Shown here: one piece after another, positions 9,181 to 17,961 of the stretch
Layout: every line of letters begins with the position of its first letter
Position numbering within the stretch: the stretch's first letter is position 1
Source of the DNA: Peribacillus simplex NBRC 15720 = DSM 1321
Lineage (GTDB): Bacteria > Bacillota > Bacilli > Bacillales > DSM-1321
DNA length: 64,000 nucleotides
NCBI RefSeq assembly: GCF_002243645.1
Contig: NZ_CP017704.1
Span: forward strand, 4,916,001-4,980,000
Direction: 5' to 3'
Notes under the pieces: model-generated
What the model was told of the DNA's origin: nothing
The model's database searches: none
Seen by the model: only the letters and a program-made list of their open reading frames with translations
Translations under genes and position numbers: made by a program

Positions 9181-9657
9181 ATGTCCATTTACGAATTTGA
9201 AGTCAATAAAATCAATGGCGAAACCATCTCGCTTGAGGAATATAGAGGGAAAGTGATGATTATAGTGAATACCGCAAGCAAATGCGGTTTTTCGCCACAG
9301 TATGATGATTTGCAAAGCCTGTATGTGCAATATAAAGAGGATGGGGTTGTCGTGCTTGGTTTTCCTTGTAATCAGTTTTTGAATCAGGAGCCTGGTGATG
9401 ACCTGGAAATCGATTCATACTGCAAATTGAATCATGGTGTAACATTCCCGATGTTTGCAAAAGTGAATGTCAATGGAAAGGAAGCCCATCCCTTATTCAG
9501 CTATTTGACTGAAAATGCTCCTGGAGTGATGGGATCCAAATCGATAAAATGGAATTTTACAAAGTTTTTGATTGATCGTGATGGAAATATCGTCAGTCGG
9601 TATGCTCCTAAAACAAAACCTTTGGAAATGGAAGAGGATTTAAAAAAAATATTATGA
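9181..9657 (+). CDS. bsaA: Glutathione peroxidase-family thiol peroxidase
   Basis: 158 residues, the usual size of bacterial Gpx proteins. The peroxidatic cysteine is in NTASKCGFSPQYDDLQ, the catalytic Gln/Trp motifs appear as GFPCNQFLNQEPG and KWNFTKFLID, and the PMFAKVNVNG block is typical. It most likely uses thioredoxin, as Bacillaceae lack glutathione. The RBS GGGAGAG precedes ATG. The order next to metA and ypgQ matches B. subtilis bsaA. Confidence 0.92.
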   Translation: MSIYEFEVNKINGETISLEEYRGKVMIIVNTASKCGFSPQYDDLQSLYVQYKEDGVVVLGFPCNQFLNQEPGDDLEIDSYCKLNHGVTFPMFAKVNVNGKEAHPLFSYLTENAPGVMGSKSIKWNFTKFLIDRDGNIVSRYAPKTKPLEMEEDLKKIL

Positions 9658-9668
9658 AGAAAGATATC

Positions 9669-9703
9669 GAGTCCAACGGAAGCTTCAGTTGGACTCTTTT
9701 TTT
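9669..9703 (+). terminator. Terminator of bsaA
   Basis: GAGTCCAAC pairs with GTTGGACTC, followed by TTTTTTT. Confidence 0.85.
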
Positions 9704-9797
9704 GAGGTGAGAAATTTAATGAATGCATCCGTTTTTTTAAGGGGACAGATGGTTGGGATGTTGAATATAATAGAAGACACAAATGAGGGGGGAAACC

Positions 9798-10643
9798 ATG
9801 GAACGAATTGCATGGGTAACAGATAGTACGGGAACTTTAGACGAAGAGTTATCGTTGAATGAACATGTATATGTCGTTCCGATGGTCGTCATCATCGATG
9901 GGAAGGAATATGAAGATGGCGTCGACCTATTACCTGAGGAATTATACCGGCGGATGAGTGAGGAAAAAATCACCGCCACTACGTCACAGCCCTCGGTCGG
10001 CAGATTCCAAGAGTTATATAAGGAGCTTGAAAAACGCTATGATCGAATCATAGCCGTACACCTTTCAAGTGAATTGAGCGGGACCGTTTCCGCGAGCAGG
10101 CAAGCTGCACAAATGGTTACGATCCCCGTTGACGTTTTTGATACTTTACTTATTCCCTTTCCAATGCTATTAATCTTGAAAAAGCTCATGCATTATATTG
10201 ATAATGGTGATTCCATCAATGAGGCATTCGTCAAAACGAGGATGTATGCGGATAACCATGAAACCTATGTATTAATAGGTTCTTTAGATCAGCTGCATCG
10301 CAGCGGCAGGTTAACAAACGCACAGTATATACTAGGAAGCCTATTGAGCTTTAAACCCATCATTTCAATCGAAAACGGTCTGCTTCATACTAAATCCAAA
10401 CCTCGGAACCTTAAAAAAGCGGAAAAACAGATCTTCACTGATTTTCGCAGATCAGTCGAAGCGGGAAAAGTAAAAGAATGCACCATATTATATGGTGCAG
10501 TATCGGAGCAGGCACAAAGATGGAAAAAGATGATTTCCGACGAATTTCCTCAAGTGTTGACCCATGTATCCCCACTGGGCAGTGCCATCGGGGTGCATAC
10601 TGGTGAACAGACGATTGGGATCAGTTGGTTCAATGAAGATTAA
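9798..10643 (+). CDS. DegV-family fatty-acid-binding protein, first paralogue
   Basis: 281 residues. The DegV hallmarks are the N-terminal VTDSTGTLDEE, the TSQPSVGRFQELY block, the VHLSSELSGTVSASRQAA turn and the distal GSLLSFKPIISIENG. Family members such as FakB bind a fatty acid for phosphorylation by FakA, but many paralogues lack an assigned role. The start ATG 9798 follows GAGGGGGG; an in-frame ATG at 9783 has no RBS. A second DegV gene lies at 29007. No fakA-like kinase is in the window. Confidence 0.88.
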   Translation: MERIAWVTDSTGTLDEELSLNEHVYVVPMVVIIDGKEYEDGVDLLPEELYRRMSEEKITATTSQPSVGRFQELYKELEKRYDRIIAVHLSSELSGTVSASRQAAQMVTIPVDVFDTLLIPFPMLLILKKLMHYIDNGDSINEAFVKTRMYADNHETYVLIGSLDQLHRSGRLTNAQYILGSLLSFKPIISIENGLLHTKSKPRNLKKAEKQIFTDFRRSVEAGKVKECTILYGAVSEQAQRWKKMISDEFPQVLTHVSPLGSAIGVHTGEQTIGISWFNED

Positions 10644-10696
10644 AGCACACCATTATTGAGAACCATGGTAAAATAGAAAGGACATGGAGTGGTGAA

Positions 10697-11341
10697 ATGA
10701 AACAAAAGATGATTGAATTAACGGAGAAGTATGTATATGACCAATTGAATTCTGATGCCAGCGGCCATGATTGGTTCCATATCGATCGTGTTCGTAAGCT
10801 GGCTTTACATATTGCAAAAGAAGAACGAAAAGGAAATGAGTTCATTATTGAATTGGCGGCTCTGCTTCATGATATCCCGGATGATAAACTAAACCAGGAT
10901 GCCGATGGAGGCTGGAAAAAGCTTGACGTTTGGTTTGATGAAATAAATTTGGATATTGATAGTGTGGATGCCATCAAACAGATCATCCATACAATTTCAT
11001 ATAGTGCAGGGCAGTTGAAGCTTCCTTCGATCGAGGCTGAAATTGTTCAGGATGCGGACCGCTTGGATGCAATTGGTGCCATTGGCATAGCCAGGACATT
11101 TGCATTTGGCGGGAAAAAGGGACAACTTATGTATGATCCTTCATTGCCCATAAGGGAAAACATGACCAAGAAGGAATACAGGAATGGCAAAAGTTCTTCC
11201 ATTCATCACTTTCATGAAAAATTATTGCGTTTGCAAGATATGCTCAATACTTGTACAGCCAAGAAGATTGCAAGTGAAAGGCATGAATATATGGTTGGAT
11301 TTTTAAAGGAATTTAATAAGGAATGGGATGTACGATTATGA
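10697..11341 (+). CDS. ypgQ: HD-domain phosphohydrolase YpgQ
   Basis: 214 residues with HD metal ligands: GHDWFHIDRV (first His), LAALLHDIPDD (HD) and EAEIVQDADRLDAIGAIGIAR (last Asp). Length, motifs and place beside bsaA, metA and ypgR match B. subtilis YpgQ, for which a Mn-dependent dNTP pyrophosphohydrolase activity has been reported. The last four bases ATGA overlap the start of the downstream ABC-F gene, implying coupled translation. Confidence 0.85.
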   Translation: MKQKMIELTEKYVYDQLNSDASGHDWFHIDRVRKLALHIAKEERKGNEFIIELAALLHDIPDDKLNQDADGGWKKLDVWFDEINLDIDSVDAIKQIIHTISYSAGQLKLPSIEAEIVQDADRLDAIGAIGIARTFAFGGKKGQLMYDPSLPIRENMTKKEYRNGKSSSIHHFHEKLLRLQDMLNTCTAKKIASERHEYMVGFLKEFNKEWDVRL

Positions 11342-13215
11342 AAGTTTTTAGCATGGAACATGTAATGAAAACTCAAGGGGAAAAGCTGCTTTTTAAAGAT
11401 GTCTCTTTTTCCATTACCGAAGGGGAAAAAATCGGGATCGTTGGTATAAACGGCACCGGTAAATCGACATTATTGAATATCATCGCAGGGTTGGAAGACA
11501 GTGATTTAGGAACGAAGGATCATCCGAATGATTATACGATTTCCTATCTGTCCCAAGATCCGCATTTTGATGAGAAATTGACGATCATGGAATATATGTA
11601 TGAAAGTTCAACTCCTGTATTTTCATTGATTAAAGAGTATGAAAAGACGCTCGTTCAACTCCAGATAGACCCGCAGAATAGCGCAATACAGGACCGTTTG
11701 TTAAAACAGCAACAGGATATGGACACGCTTGGCGCCTGGGATACTAGTGCCAATGCCAGAACGATTCTGACCAAGCTTGGTCTTCCTGATCATTCAAGGA
11801 AATTGGGGGAACTGTCAGGTGGCCAAAAAAAACGTGCGGCCCTGGCAAAAACCTTGATTGAGACCCCTGATTTACTGATTTTGGATGAGCCTACGAACCA
11901 TCTCGATTTCGAAAGCATCACTTGGCTTGAAGAATATTTGGGGAAATACCAAAAGTCCGTTTTATTTGTAACCCATGATCGATATTTCCTTGATCGTGTG
12001 TCCAATAAGATTTGGGAAATTGCCCAAACCCAGCTCTTCGAATACAAAGGAAACTATGCGGATTATTTAGAATCAAAGGCCATTCGTGAAGAGAATGAAT
12101 CGGCTGAAAGAACGAAAAAGGAAAGTCTATTCAAAAAAGAACTGGCCTGGATCCGTAAAGGTGCCAAAGCCCGTACAACGAAACAAAAGGCCAGGATCCA
12201 ACGCTTCGAAACATTGGAATCAGGTGTAAAGGATAAGCAGAAATCCGACAACCTGGAAATGGAATTAAGCGGTGCCCGTCTTGGGAAAAAGGTACTTGAG
12301 ATGAGGGATGTCTCTAAATCCTTCGGTGATCGTACCATCATCAACCATTTTTCTTTCCTCTTCAAACCAGGTGATCGGATTGGGATCGTCGGTAATAATG
12401 GCAGTGGTAAGTCAACCTTGTTAAATATCCTGGCAGGACGGGAATCTATAGATGAAGGCAACCTGGAAAAAGGGCAAACCGTGAAAATAGGCTACTATAC
12501 GCAAGAAAGTGTCGATATGGATGAGAATTTGCGCATGATAGAGTATATACGTGAAACGGCGGATTCAATCGCACTTAAAGATGGTAGTTTCATATCGGCT
12601 GCGCAGATGCTTGAAAGATTCTTGTTTCCAATGGGATCGCATGGGACGCCAATTCGCAAGCTGTCCGGGGGGGAGAAAAGGCGTTTATATCTCCTTAACA
12701 TATTGATGTCCGCGCCTAATGTCCTGCTTTTGGATGAACCGACGAATGATTTGGACACGCAAACCTTGACCGTTCTGGAGGATTATTTAGAAACGTTTTC
12801 AGGTGTAGTCATTACTGTATCACATGATAGGTATTTCTTGGATAAAACGTGCCATCAGCTTCTTGTTTTCAAGAATAAAGGTGAAATTGATTTCTATTAC
12901 GGCAATTATTCAGAGTTCTTGGAAGAAAAGACGGAAGAGGCCGTGCCGGTAAAAGTACCGGAACCTCAGCTGAACCGGACCGAAAAGAAAAAGAAAAAAC
13001 TAACTTATGCGGAAAGCAAGGAATGGGAAGAGATAGAAGGTAACATGGAACGGGCTGAGCTACGCCTGAAAGACATAACATCAGAAATGGCAGCAGCGGG
13101 AAGCGATTTTGAAAAAGTCCGCCTGCTGCTTGAAGAAGAAAAGGAACTAACGGATAAATTAGACCATTTGATGGAAAGATGGACGTATTTAGCGGAAAAA
13201 TTGGAAGAGGAATGA
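11338..13215 (+). CDS. yfmR: ABC-F translational ATPase (YfmR/Uup type)
   Basis: 625 residues with two soluble ABC domains and no membrane segments. Walker A motifs are GINGTGKSTLL and GNNGSGKSTLL; signatures are LSGGQKKR and LSGGEKRR; Walker B motifs are LLILDEPTNHLD and VLLLDEPTNDLD. The two domains are joined by the ABC-F linker rich in Lys/Arg/Glu. The C-terminal coiled coil (KKKKKLTYAESKEWEEIE onward) is characteristic of Uup/YfmR, which acts on ribosomes stalled in translation. The start overlaps the ypgQ stop; an in-frame ATG at 11323 is possible but less conserved. Confidence 0.88.
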   Translation: MKVFSMEHVMKTQGEKLLFKDVSFSITEGEKIGIVGINGTGKSTLLNIIAGLEDSDLGTKDHPNDYTISYLSQDPHFDEKLTIMEYMYESSTPVFSLIKEYEKTLVQLQIDPQNSAIQDRLLKQQQDMDTLGAWDTSANARTILTKLGLPDHSRKLGELSGGQKKRAALAKTLIETPDLLILDEPTNHLDFESITWLEEYLGKYQKSVLFVTHDRYFLDRVSNKIWEIAQTQLFEYKGNYADYLESKAIREENESAERTKKESLFKKELAWIRKGAKARTTKQKARIQRFETLESGVKDKQKSDNLEMELSGARLGKKVLEMRDVSKSFGDRTIINHFSFLFKPGDRIGIVGNNGSGKSTLLNILAGRESIDEGNLEKGQTVKIGYYTQESVDMDENLRMIEYIRETADSIALKDGSFISAAQMLERFLFPMGSHGTPIRKLSGGEKRRLYLLNILMSAPNVLLLDEPTNDLDTQTLTVLEDYLETFSGVVITVSHDRYFLDKTCHQLLVFKNKGEIDFYYGNYSEFLEEKTEEAVPVKVPEPQLNRTEKKKKKLTYAESKEWEEIEGNMERAELRLKDITSEMAAAGSDFEKVRLLLEEEKELTDKLDHLMERWTYLAEKLEEE

Positions 13216-13222
13216 GCGTGGT

Positions 13223-13261
13223 GACCGGTCCAAGTGAGCAAACTTGGATCGGTCTTTTTTT
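13223..13261 (+). terminator. Terminator of the ypgQ-ABC-F operon
   Basis: GACCGGTCCAAGT pairs with ACTTGGATCGGTC (one mismatch), then TTTTTTT. Confidence 0.85.
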
Positions 13262-13345
13262 AGCCAATCTCAATTGCATGAGAATCTGTTGCCGATGTGA
13301 TAATATCTAGTACATGGAAACGTCTTGTAAAAGGAGAGAAATGCA

Positions 13346-14482
13346 TTGAAAATTAAGTCGATAGAACCTACACCAAGTCCGAATACAATGAAAATCAATT
13401 TAACTGAAGAGCTATTAGCTGGTAAAAGCAATAATTATAAGAAAGATCAAGCTGACCAAGCACCCCAGCTGATCAAAGATTTATTTACGATCGAGGGAGT
13501 GAAAGGGGTATATCATGTTGCCGACTTCTTAGCCGTTGAGCGAAATGCGAAATATGATTGGAAAGATATCTTGGTCCAAATCCGTCAGGTTTTCGGGGAA
13601 AAAACCGAAGAACAAAATCAACAAACGGCATTAAATGAACATTACGGTGAAGTAAGTGTTGCCATTCAACAATTCAAGGGTATTCCGATGCAAATTAAAG
13701 CAAGTGATAGCCAACATGAAAAACGTTTTGCCTTACCGGATTATTTCATAAAGGGCATTGCCGCTGCCCAAAAAGAAGATGATAATGTAGTCCTGCTTCG
13801 AAAATGGAAGGATTATGGCGTAAGATATGGTGATATGGAAGATATCGTGAAGGAAGTATCGGATGAGTTAATTGCAGCTTATCCGGAAGAACGAATTAAT
13901 CGGCTAGTAACCGCTGCAAAAGAAATCGTGGATACGAAGGAGGCATTTTTGAAACGACCGAAAATTAAACTGACTGCAGAAATGCTGAATGACGAAAGCT
14001 GGGAAAAGCGTTATCAGGCTTTGGAACAAATGGAAGATCCAACAGTTGATGATATTCCAGTATTGGATATGGCACTCTCCGACAGTAAGGTCTCCATTCG
14101 AAGGCTTGCGGTTGTATACTTGGGTATGATCGAGGATAGAAAAGTGCTTCCGAGTTTGTATAAAGCATTGAAAGATAAAAGTGCAGCGGTAAGACGTACG
14201 GCTGGTGATTGTTTATCCGATCTTGGCTTTGAAGAAGCGATGGGGGAAATGTCTCAATCACTTTCGGATAAAAATAAATTGGTTAGATGGAGGGCTGCGA
14301 TGTTTTTATACGAAGCGGGGAATGAAACGACCCTCCCTTATCTTAAACAAGCGGAACAGGACCCTGAATTCGAAGTGGCCCTGCAGGTCAAGATGGCCAT
14401 TGACCGTATAGAAAATGGGGAAGAAGCAAAAGGTTCGGTTTGGAAGCAAATGACAGAATCAAGACAAGCGAATGACAAGTGA
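13346..14482 (+). CDS. ypgR: YpgR: Nfu N-terminal domain plus HEAT-repeat protein (CvfC family)
   Basis: 378 residues (B. subtilis YpgR about 377). The first 90 residues, IEPTPSPNTMKINL...GVKGVYHVADFLAVERN, match the Nfu/NifU-like scaffold N-terminal domain. The C-terminal half holds HEAT-like repeats such as VSIRRLAVVYLGMIEDRKVLPSLYKALKD and VRRTAGDCLSDLGFEEAM. The S. aureus relative CvfC affects virulence, but the molecular role is unclear. The start is TTG with RBS AAAGGAGAG. Confidence 0.88.
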   Translation: MKIKSIEPTPSPNTMKINLTEELLAGKSNNYKKDQADQAPQLIKDLFTIEGVKGVYHVADFLAVERNAKYDWKDILVQIRQVFGEKTEEQNQQTALNEHYGEVSVAIQQFKGIPMQIKASDSQHEKRFALPDYFIKGIAAAQKEDDNVVLLRKWKDYGVRYGDMEDIVKEVSDELIAAYPEERINRLVTAAKEIVDTKEAFLKRPKIKLTAEMLNDESWEKRYQALEQMEDPTVDDIPVLDMALSDSKVSIRRLAVVYLGMIEDRKVLPSLYKALKDKSAAVRRTAGDCLSDLGFEEAMGEMSQSLSDKNKLVRWRAAMFLYEAGNETTLPYLKQAEQDPEFEVALQVKMAIDRIENGEEAKGSVWKQMTESRQANDK

Positions 14483-14521
14483 GATTTAATGGTGACTTAA
14501 TGGGATCTAAAATGGTACAGG

Positions 14522-14560
14522 AAAAAGCATGCGGATGATTTCATCCGCATGCCTTTTTAT
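14522..14560 (+). terminator. Terminator of ypgR
   Basis: AAAAAGCATGCGGATGA, TT, TCATCCGCATGC, TTTTT: a perfect 12-bp stem. Confidence 0.85.
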
Positions 14561-14721
14561 TTTTGAAGCGGATCTTCAAGTCGTTTGAGATTAGTTCCCC
14601 TCAGATGGAATTCAAAAACATTCAAAATGGCCAATTTTTCGATAGACAGAAGTTTTTAGATATAAATTGGATCTCTATTATTTTAGTAAAATGATTTTTG
14701 TAGATATTTAGTGTTGAATGG

Positions 14722-14749
14722 TTGCATTTGTATGTAAATATGTTAGAAT
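14722..14749 (+). promoter_or_regulatory. SigA-type promoter of ilvD
   Basis: TTGCAT (14722-14727), a 16-bp spacer and TAGAAT (14744-14749), ending about 70 bases before the ilvD start. Confidence 0.6.
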
Positions 14750-14770
14750 TTTTAGAGTATACTAAAAATT
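14747..14770. promoter_or_regulatory. Palindromic operator candidate at ilvD
   Basis: AATTTTTAG-N6-CTAAAAATT is a perfect 9-bp inverted repeat covering the likely transcription start. A second palindrome, ATTTTAGTAAAAT, lies at 14680-14692 just upstream of the -35 box and resembles a CodY box with about five mismatches. CodY represses ilvD in B. subtilis; assignment to CodY here is inference. Confidence 0.5.
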
Positions 14771-14819
14771 ATATTATATTGAATCAATAAACATTTAGTG
14801 GAAATTGGGGGTACAACAA

Positions 14820-16505
14820 ATGTCTACATCAAATATGAGAAGTGACATGATTACAAAAGGGGTCGATCGAGCTCCACATAGAAGTCTGTTGCGGGCAGCA
14901 GGGGTTAAAGAAGAAGATTTCGGTAAACCGTTCATCGCGGTTTGTAATTCATATATCGATATCGTTCCAGGTCATGTCCACCTTCAGGAATTCGGAAAAA
15001 TAGTGAAGGAAGCGATTCGCGAAGCAGGCGGTGTTCCTTTCGAATTTAATACGATTGGGGTAGACGATGGAATTGCGATGGGTCATATTGGTATGCGGTA
15101 TTCTTTGCCAAGCCGTGAGATCATCGCAGATTCCGTGGAAACTGTTGTATCAGCACATTGGTTTGACGGTATGGTTTGCATTCCAAACTGTGACAAGATA
15201 ACGCCGGGAATGATGATGGGAGCACTTCGTGTCAATATTCCTACAATATTCGTAAGCGGCGGCCCCATGAAAGCAGGTAAAGATAAAAACGGTAAATCTC
15301 TTTCATTAACATCCGTTTTTGAAGGGGTGGGTGCTTATCAAGCAGGTAATATCAATGAAGAAGATTTGCAGGAAATCGAGCAAGTTGCATGCCCTACTTG
15401 CGGTTCTTGTTCAGGAATGTTCACTGCAAACTCCATGAACTGCCTGGCTGAAGGATTGGGACTTGCGCTTCCGGGAAATGGAACGATTTTGGCGGTAGCC
15501 GAAGAACGTAAGGAATTCGTTAAGAAATCCGCTAAACAGTTGATGGAGATAATCAAACAGGATATCAAGCCTCGTGATATCGTAACGATTGATGCAATTG
15601 ACAACGCATTTGCATTGGATATGGCGATGGGCGGTTCTACCAACACCGTTTTGCATACACTTGCATTGGCACATGAAGCAGGTTTTGAATATCCAATGGA
15701 ACGCATTAATGAAATAGCTAACCGCGTACCGCATTTAGCGAAGATCGCACCGGCATCCGATTATCATATTGAAGATGTACATAATGCCGGTGGTGTAAGT
15801 GCCGTCATTAATGAGTTACTCAAAAAACCAGGTGCCTTTAATGGAGACTGCCTTTCTGTCTCGGGTAAAACGCTCCGCGAAAATGTTGCCGGTTGTGAAA
15901 TATTGGACAAGGATGTTATCCATCCGTTGGATAATCCGCATTCTGAGCGTGGCGGGCTTGCGGTATTGTTTGGTAACCTTGCTCCTCAAGGCTCCATCGT
16001 AAAAGTGGGGGCGGTTGACGAATCAGTTGGTGGCTACCACAGGGGTCCTGCCATTTGTTTCGATTCCCAGGAAGATGCACTTTCCGGGATCATTACTGGA
16101 AAAGTTAAAGAAGGGGATGTAGTGGTCATTCGTTACGAAGGACCTAAAGGTGGGCCGGGTATGCCGGAAATGTTGGCACCCACTTCCCAAATCGTCGGGA
16201 GGGGACTTGGAGCGAAAGTCGGTCTGATCACTGATGGCCGTTTTTCAGGCGCATCCCGAGGCATCAGCATTGGTCATATATCCCCCGAAGCAGCTGAGGG
16301 AGGCCCGATCGCCTTTGTTGAAGATGGAGATATCATCGAATTGGATTTGAATAATCGTAAAATCCAATTGGAAATTTCCGATGAAGAATTCGAAAAACGC
16401 AAAGCCAATTGGAAAGGCTTCGAGTCAAAAGTCAGGACAGGCTATTTAGCGCGTTATTCCAAACTTGTGACGAATGCCAGCTCAGGCGGAGTAATGAAAG
16501 TTTAA
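14820..16505 (+). CDS. ilvD: Dihydroxy-acid dehydratase
   Basis: 561 residues. It dehydrates dihydroxy acids in the common pathway to isoleucine and valine, using an Fe-S cluster. Cluster cysteines are visible in [12 protein letters not shown] and [19 protein letters not shown]. The C-terminal block [12 protein letters not shown]...[13 protein letters not shown] is typical. The start [10 protein letters not shown] at ATG 14820 follows GGGGGT by about nine bases. It stands alone, with its own promoter and terminator, next to yphP. The isoleucine gene ilvA is 9 kb downstream, not in an operon with it. Confidence 0.96.
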   Translation: MSTSNMRSDMITKGVDRAPHRSLLRAAGVKEEDFGKPFIAVCNSYIDIVPGHVHLQEFGKIVKEAIREAGGVPFEFNTIGVDDGIAMGHIGMRYSLPSREIIADSVETVVSAHWFDGMVCIPNCDKITPGMMMGALRVNIPTIFVSGGPMKAGKDKNGKSLSLTSVFEGVGAYQAGNINEEDLQEIEQVACPTCGSCSGMFTANSMNCLAEGLGLALPGNGTILAVAEERKEFVKKSAKQLMEIIKQDIKPRDIVTIDAIDNAFALDMAMGGSTNTVLHTLALAHEAGFEYPMERINEIANRVPHLAKIAPASDYHIEDVHNAGGVSAVINELLKKPGAFNGDCLSVSGKTLRENVAGCEILDKDVIHPLDNPHSERGGLAVLFGNLAPQGSIVKVGAVDESVGGYHRGPAICFDSQEDALSGIITGKVKEGDVVVIRYEGPKGGPGMPEMLAPTSQIVGRGLGAKVGLITDGRFSGASRGISIGHISPEAAEGGPIAFVEDGDIIELDLNNRKIQLEISDEEFEKRKANWKGFESKVRTGYLARYSKLVTNASSGGVMKV

Positions 16506-16521
16506 GTTAAAAGGATGACTA

Positions 16522-16565
16522 AAACATGGTGGCAGAATGAAAGAGGATTCTGTCGCCATGTTTCT
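16522..16565 (+). terminator. Terminator of ilvD
   Basis: AACATGGTGGCAGAAT pairs with ATTCTGTCGCCATGTT with one mismatch, followed by T-rich sequence. Confidence 0.75.
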
Positions 16566-16676
16566 TTGTGAAGAACAATGAAATTTTACAAAGCTTTAAG
16601 CGTCATTTTTGCATATGCTCTCAAGAATATAGTATGATTATACTAATTGAAGAATTGTAACCAAGGAGGTTTTTTT

Positions 16677-17114
16677 ATGTCGATGGCATATGATGAATAT
16701 ATGAAACAAATGGTGAAACCAATGCGTGCGGAACTGGTGCAAGCAGGTTTTGATGAGTTGGAATCCGCTGAAGCCGTTGAAAACTTTATGGAATCGGTAG
16801 AAGGTATAACACTTGTGGTCGTGAATTCAGTTTGCGGCTGTGCTGCCGGGTTAGCCCGTCCAGCTGCTACTCAAGCCGTACTCCAAGCAGACAAACAGCC
16901 AGATCATTTGGTAACTGTATTTGCTGGCCAAGATAAGGAAGCAACAGCTAAAATGCGGGAATACTTCGATGGAATAGAGCCTTCTTCACCATCCATGGCT
17001 CTTTTAAAGGGCAAAGAGGTCGTACATTTCATTCCACGCCATGATATAGAAGGACAGCCAATGGAAGCTATTATGGAAAATTTATTGGCAGCGTTCAGTC
17101 AAGTAAATAAGTGA
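16677..17114 (+). CDS. brxA: Bacilliredoxin (YphP/YqiW family)
   Basis: 145 residues, the length of B. subtilis YphP (BrxA), which removes bacillithiol from proteins. The active-site CGC motif is in NSVCGCAAGLARPA. The N-terminal MSMAYDEYMKQMVKPMR is conserved in the family. The start ATG 16677 follows AAGGAGG with an 8-nt T-rich spacer. It stands downstream of ilvD with its own promoter region. BrxB (YqiW) is the close paralogue; adjacency to ilvD favours BrxA. Confidence 0.9.
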   Translation: MSMAYDEYMKQMVKPMRAELVQAGFDELESAEAVENFMESVEGITLVVVNSVCGCAAGLARPAATQAVLQADKQPDHLVTVFAGQDKEATAKMREYFDGIEPSSPSMALLKGKEVVHFIPRHDIEGQPMEAIMENLLAAFSQVNK

Positions 17115-17121
17115 TGAAGCG

Positions 17122-17150
17122 GAATGTCCTGGAAACAGGGCATTCTTTTC
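17122..17150 (+). terminator. Terminator of brxA
   Basis: GAATGTCCTG, GAAA tetraloop, CAGGGCATTC, then TTTTC. Confidence 0.8.
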
Positions 17151-17181
17151 AAATTAAAGAGAGTATGAAGGGGTAGGATTC

Positions 17182-17961
17182 ATGTTTGTCACAACAGTAG
17201 GAAGAGCCGATAAAGAAACGATGATATTAGCCAAAAGGTTAGCTGAAGAATTACATATCCCCTTTATAGCCCGAAGAAAACGGTCGGTGAGAGATATCCA
17301 ATCGGAACAGAATGAAGATGATTGCCTTGTTTTTGGTAAAAAGAGGATGGAGTTATATCGATACCAGGAAAAAGAACCATTCTTTTTTCACCCGAACCTG
17401 GCGATGATCCGTCTAAAAAGAATAGTTCGCGGCGAAAGTGATCCATTTCTCATTGCCGGAGATATAAATGAAGGGAATTCTGTGCTTGATTGTACCTTGG
17501 GCTTGGGCTCTGATGCAATTGTCGCAAGTTTCGCAGTGGGTGAACATGGACAGGTTGTCGCATTGGAAGGAAATCAATATTTGGCCTTGCTCGTGAACCA
17601 TGGGATGAAGACATGGGAGGATGCAGAAGAAAAAATGATTTCTGCGATGAGAAGAATAGAGGTCATGCAAGGTGATCATTACGAAATTTTGAAAACATTG
17701 CCGGATAATCATTTTGATGTCGTATATTTCGACCCCATGTTTGAAGAAACGATTCAGGAATCGAATGGAATCAGAGGACTGACTCATTTTGCGGAAGGTA
17801 AGGATTTATCTGTGGAAATAATGAAAGAAGCCAAGCGGGTTGCGCGCAAGAGAGTCGTGTTGAAAGACCATTTTCGCAGCTCCCGCTTTGAGGAATTTGG
17901 ATTTGAGGTAATAAAGAGAAAAACATCCAGATTCCATTTTGGCTTCATTTCCATCCAGTGA
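17182..17961 (+). CDS. ypiP: Class I methyltransferase (YpiP, RsmJ-like)
   Basis: 259 residues. SAM-binding motif LDCTLGLGSDAIVASFAVGEHG is followed by VVALEGNQYLALLV. The catalytic-type block is VVYFDPMFEETIQ, close to the DPMFP motif of RsmJ, which methylates 16S rRNA G1516 in E. coli. B. subtilis YpiP has the same layout, and its substrate is not known to me. The RBS GAAGGGGT precedes ATG. It converges on the gamma-glutamyltransferase gene with no spacer. Confidence 0.78.
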   Translation: MFVTTVGRADKETMILAKRLAEELHIPFIARRKRSVRDIQSEQNEDDCLVFGKKRMELYRYQEKEPFFFHPNLAMIRLKRIVRGESDPFLIAGDINEGNSVLDCTLGLGSDAIVASFAVGEHGQVVALEGNQYLALLVNHGMKTWEDAEEKMISAMRRIEVMQGDHYEILKTLPDNHFDVVYFDPMFEETIQESNGIRGLTHFAEGKDLSVEIMKEAKRVARKRVVLKDHFRSSRFEEFGFEVIKRKTSRFHFGFISIQ

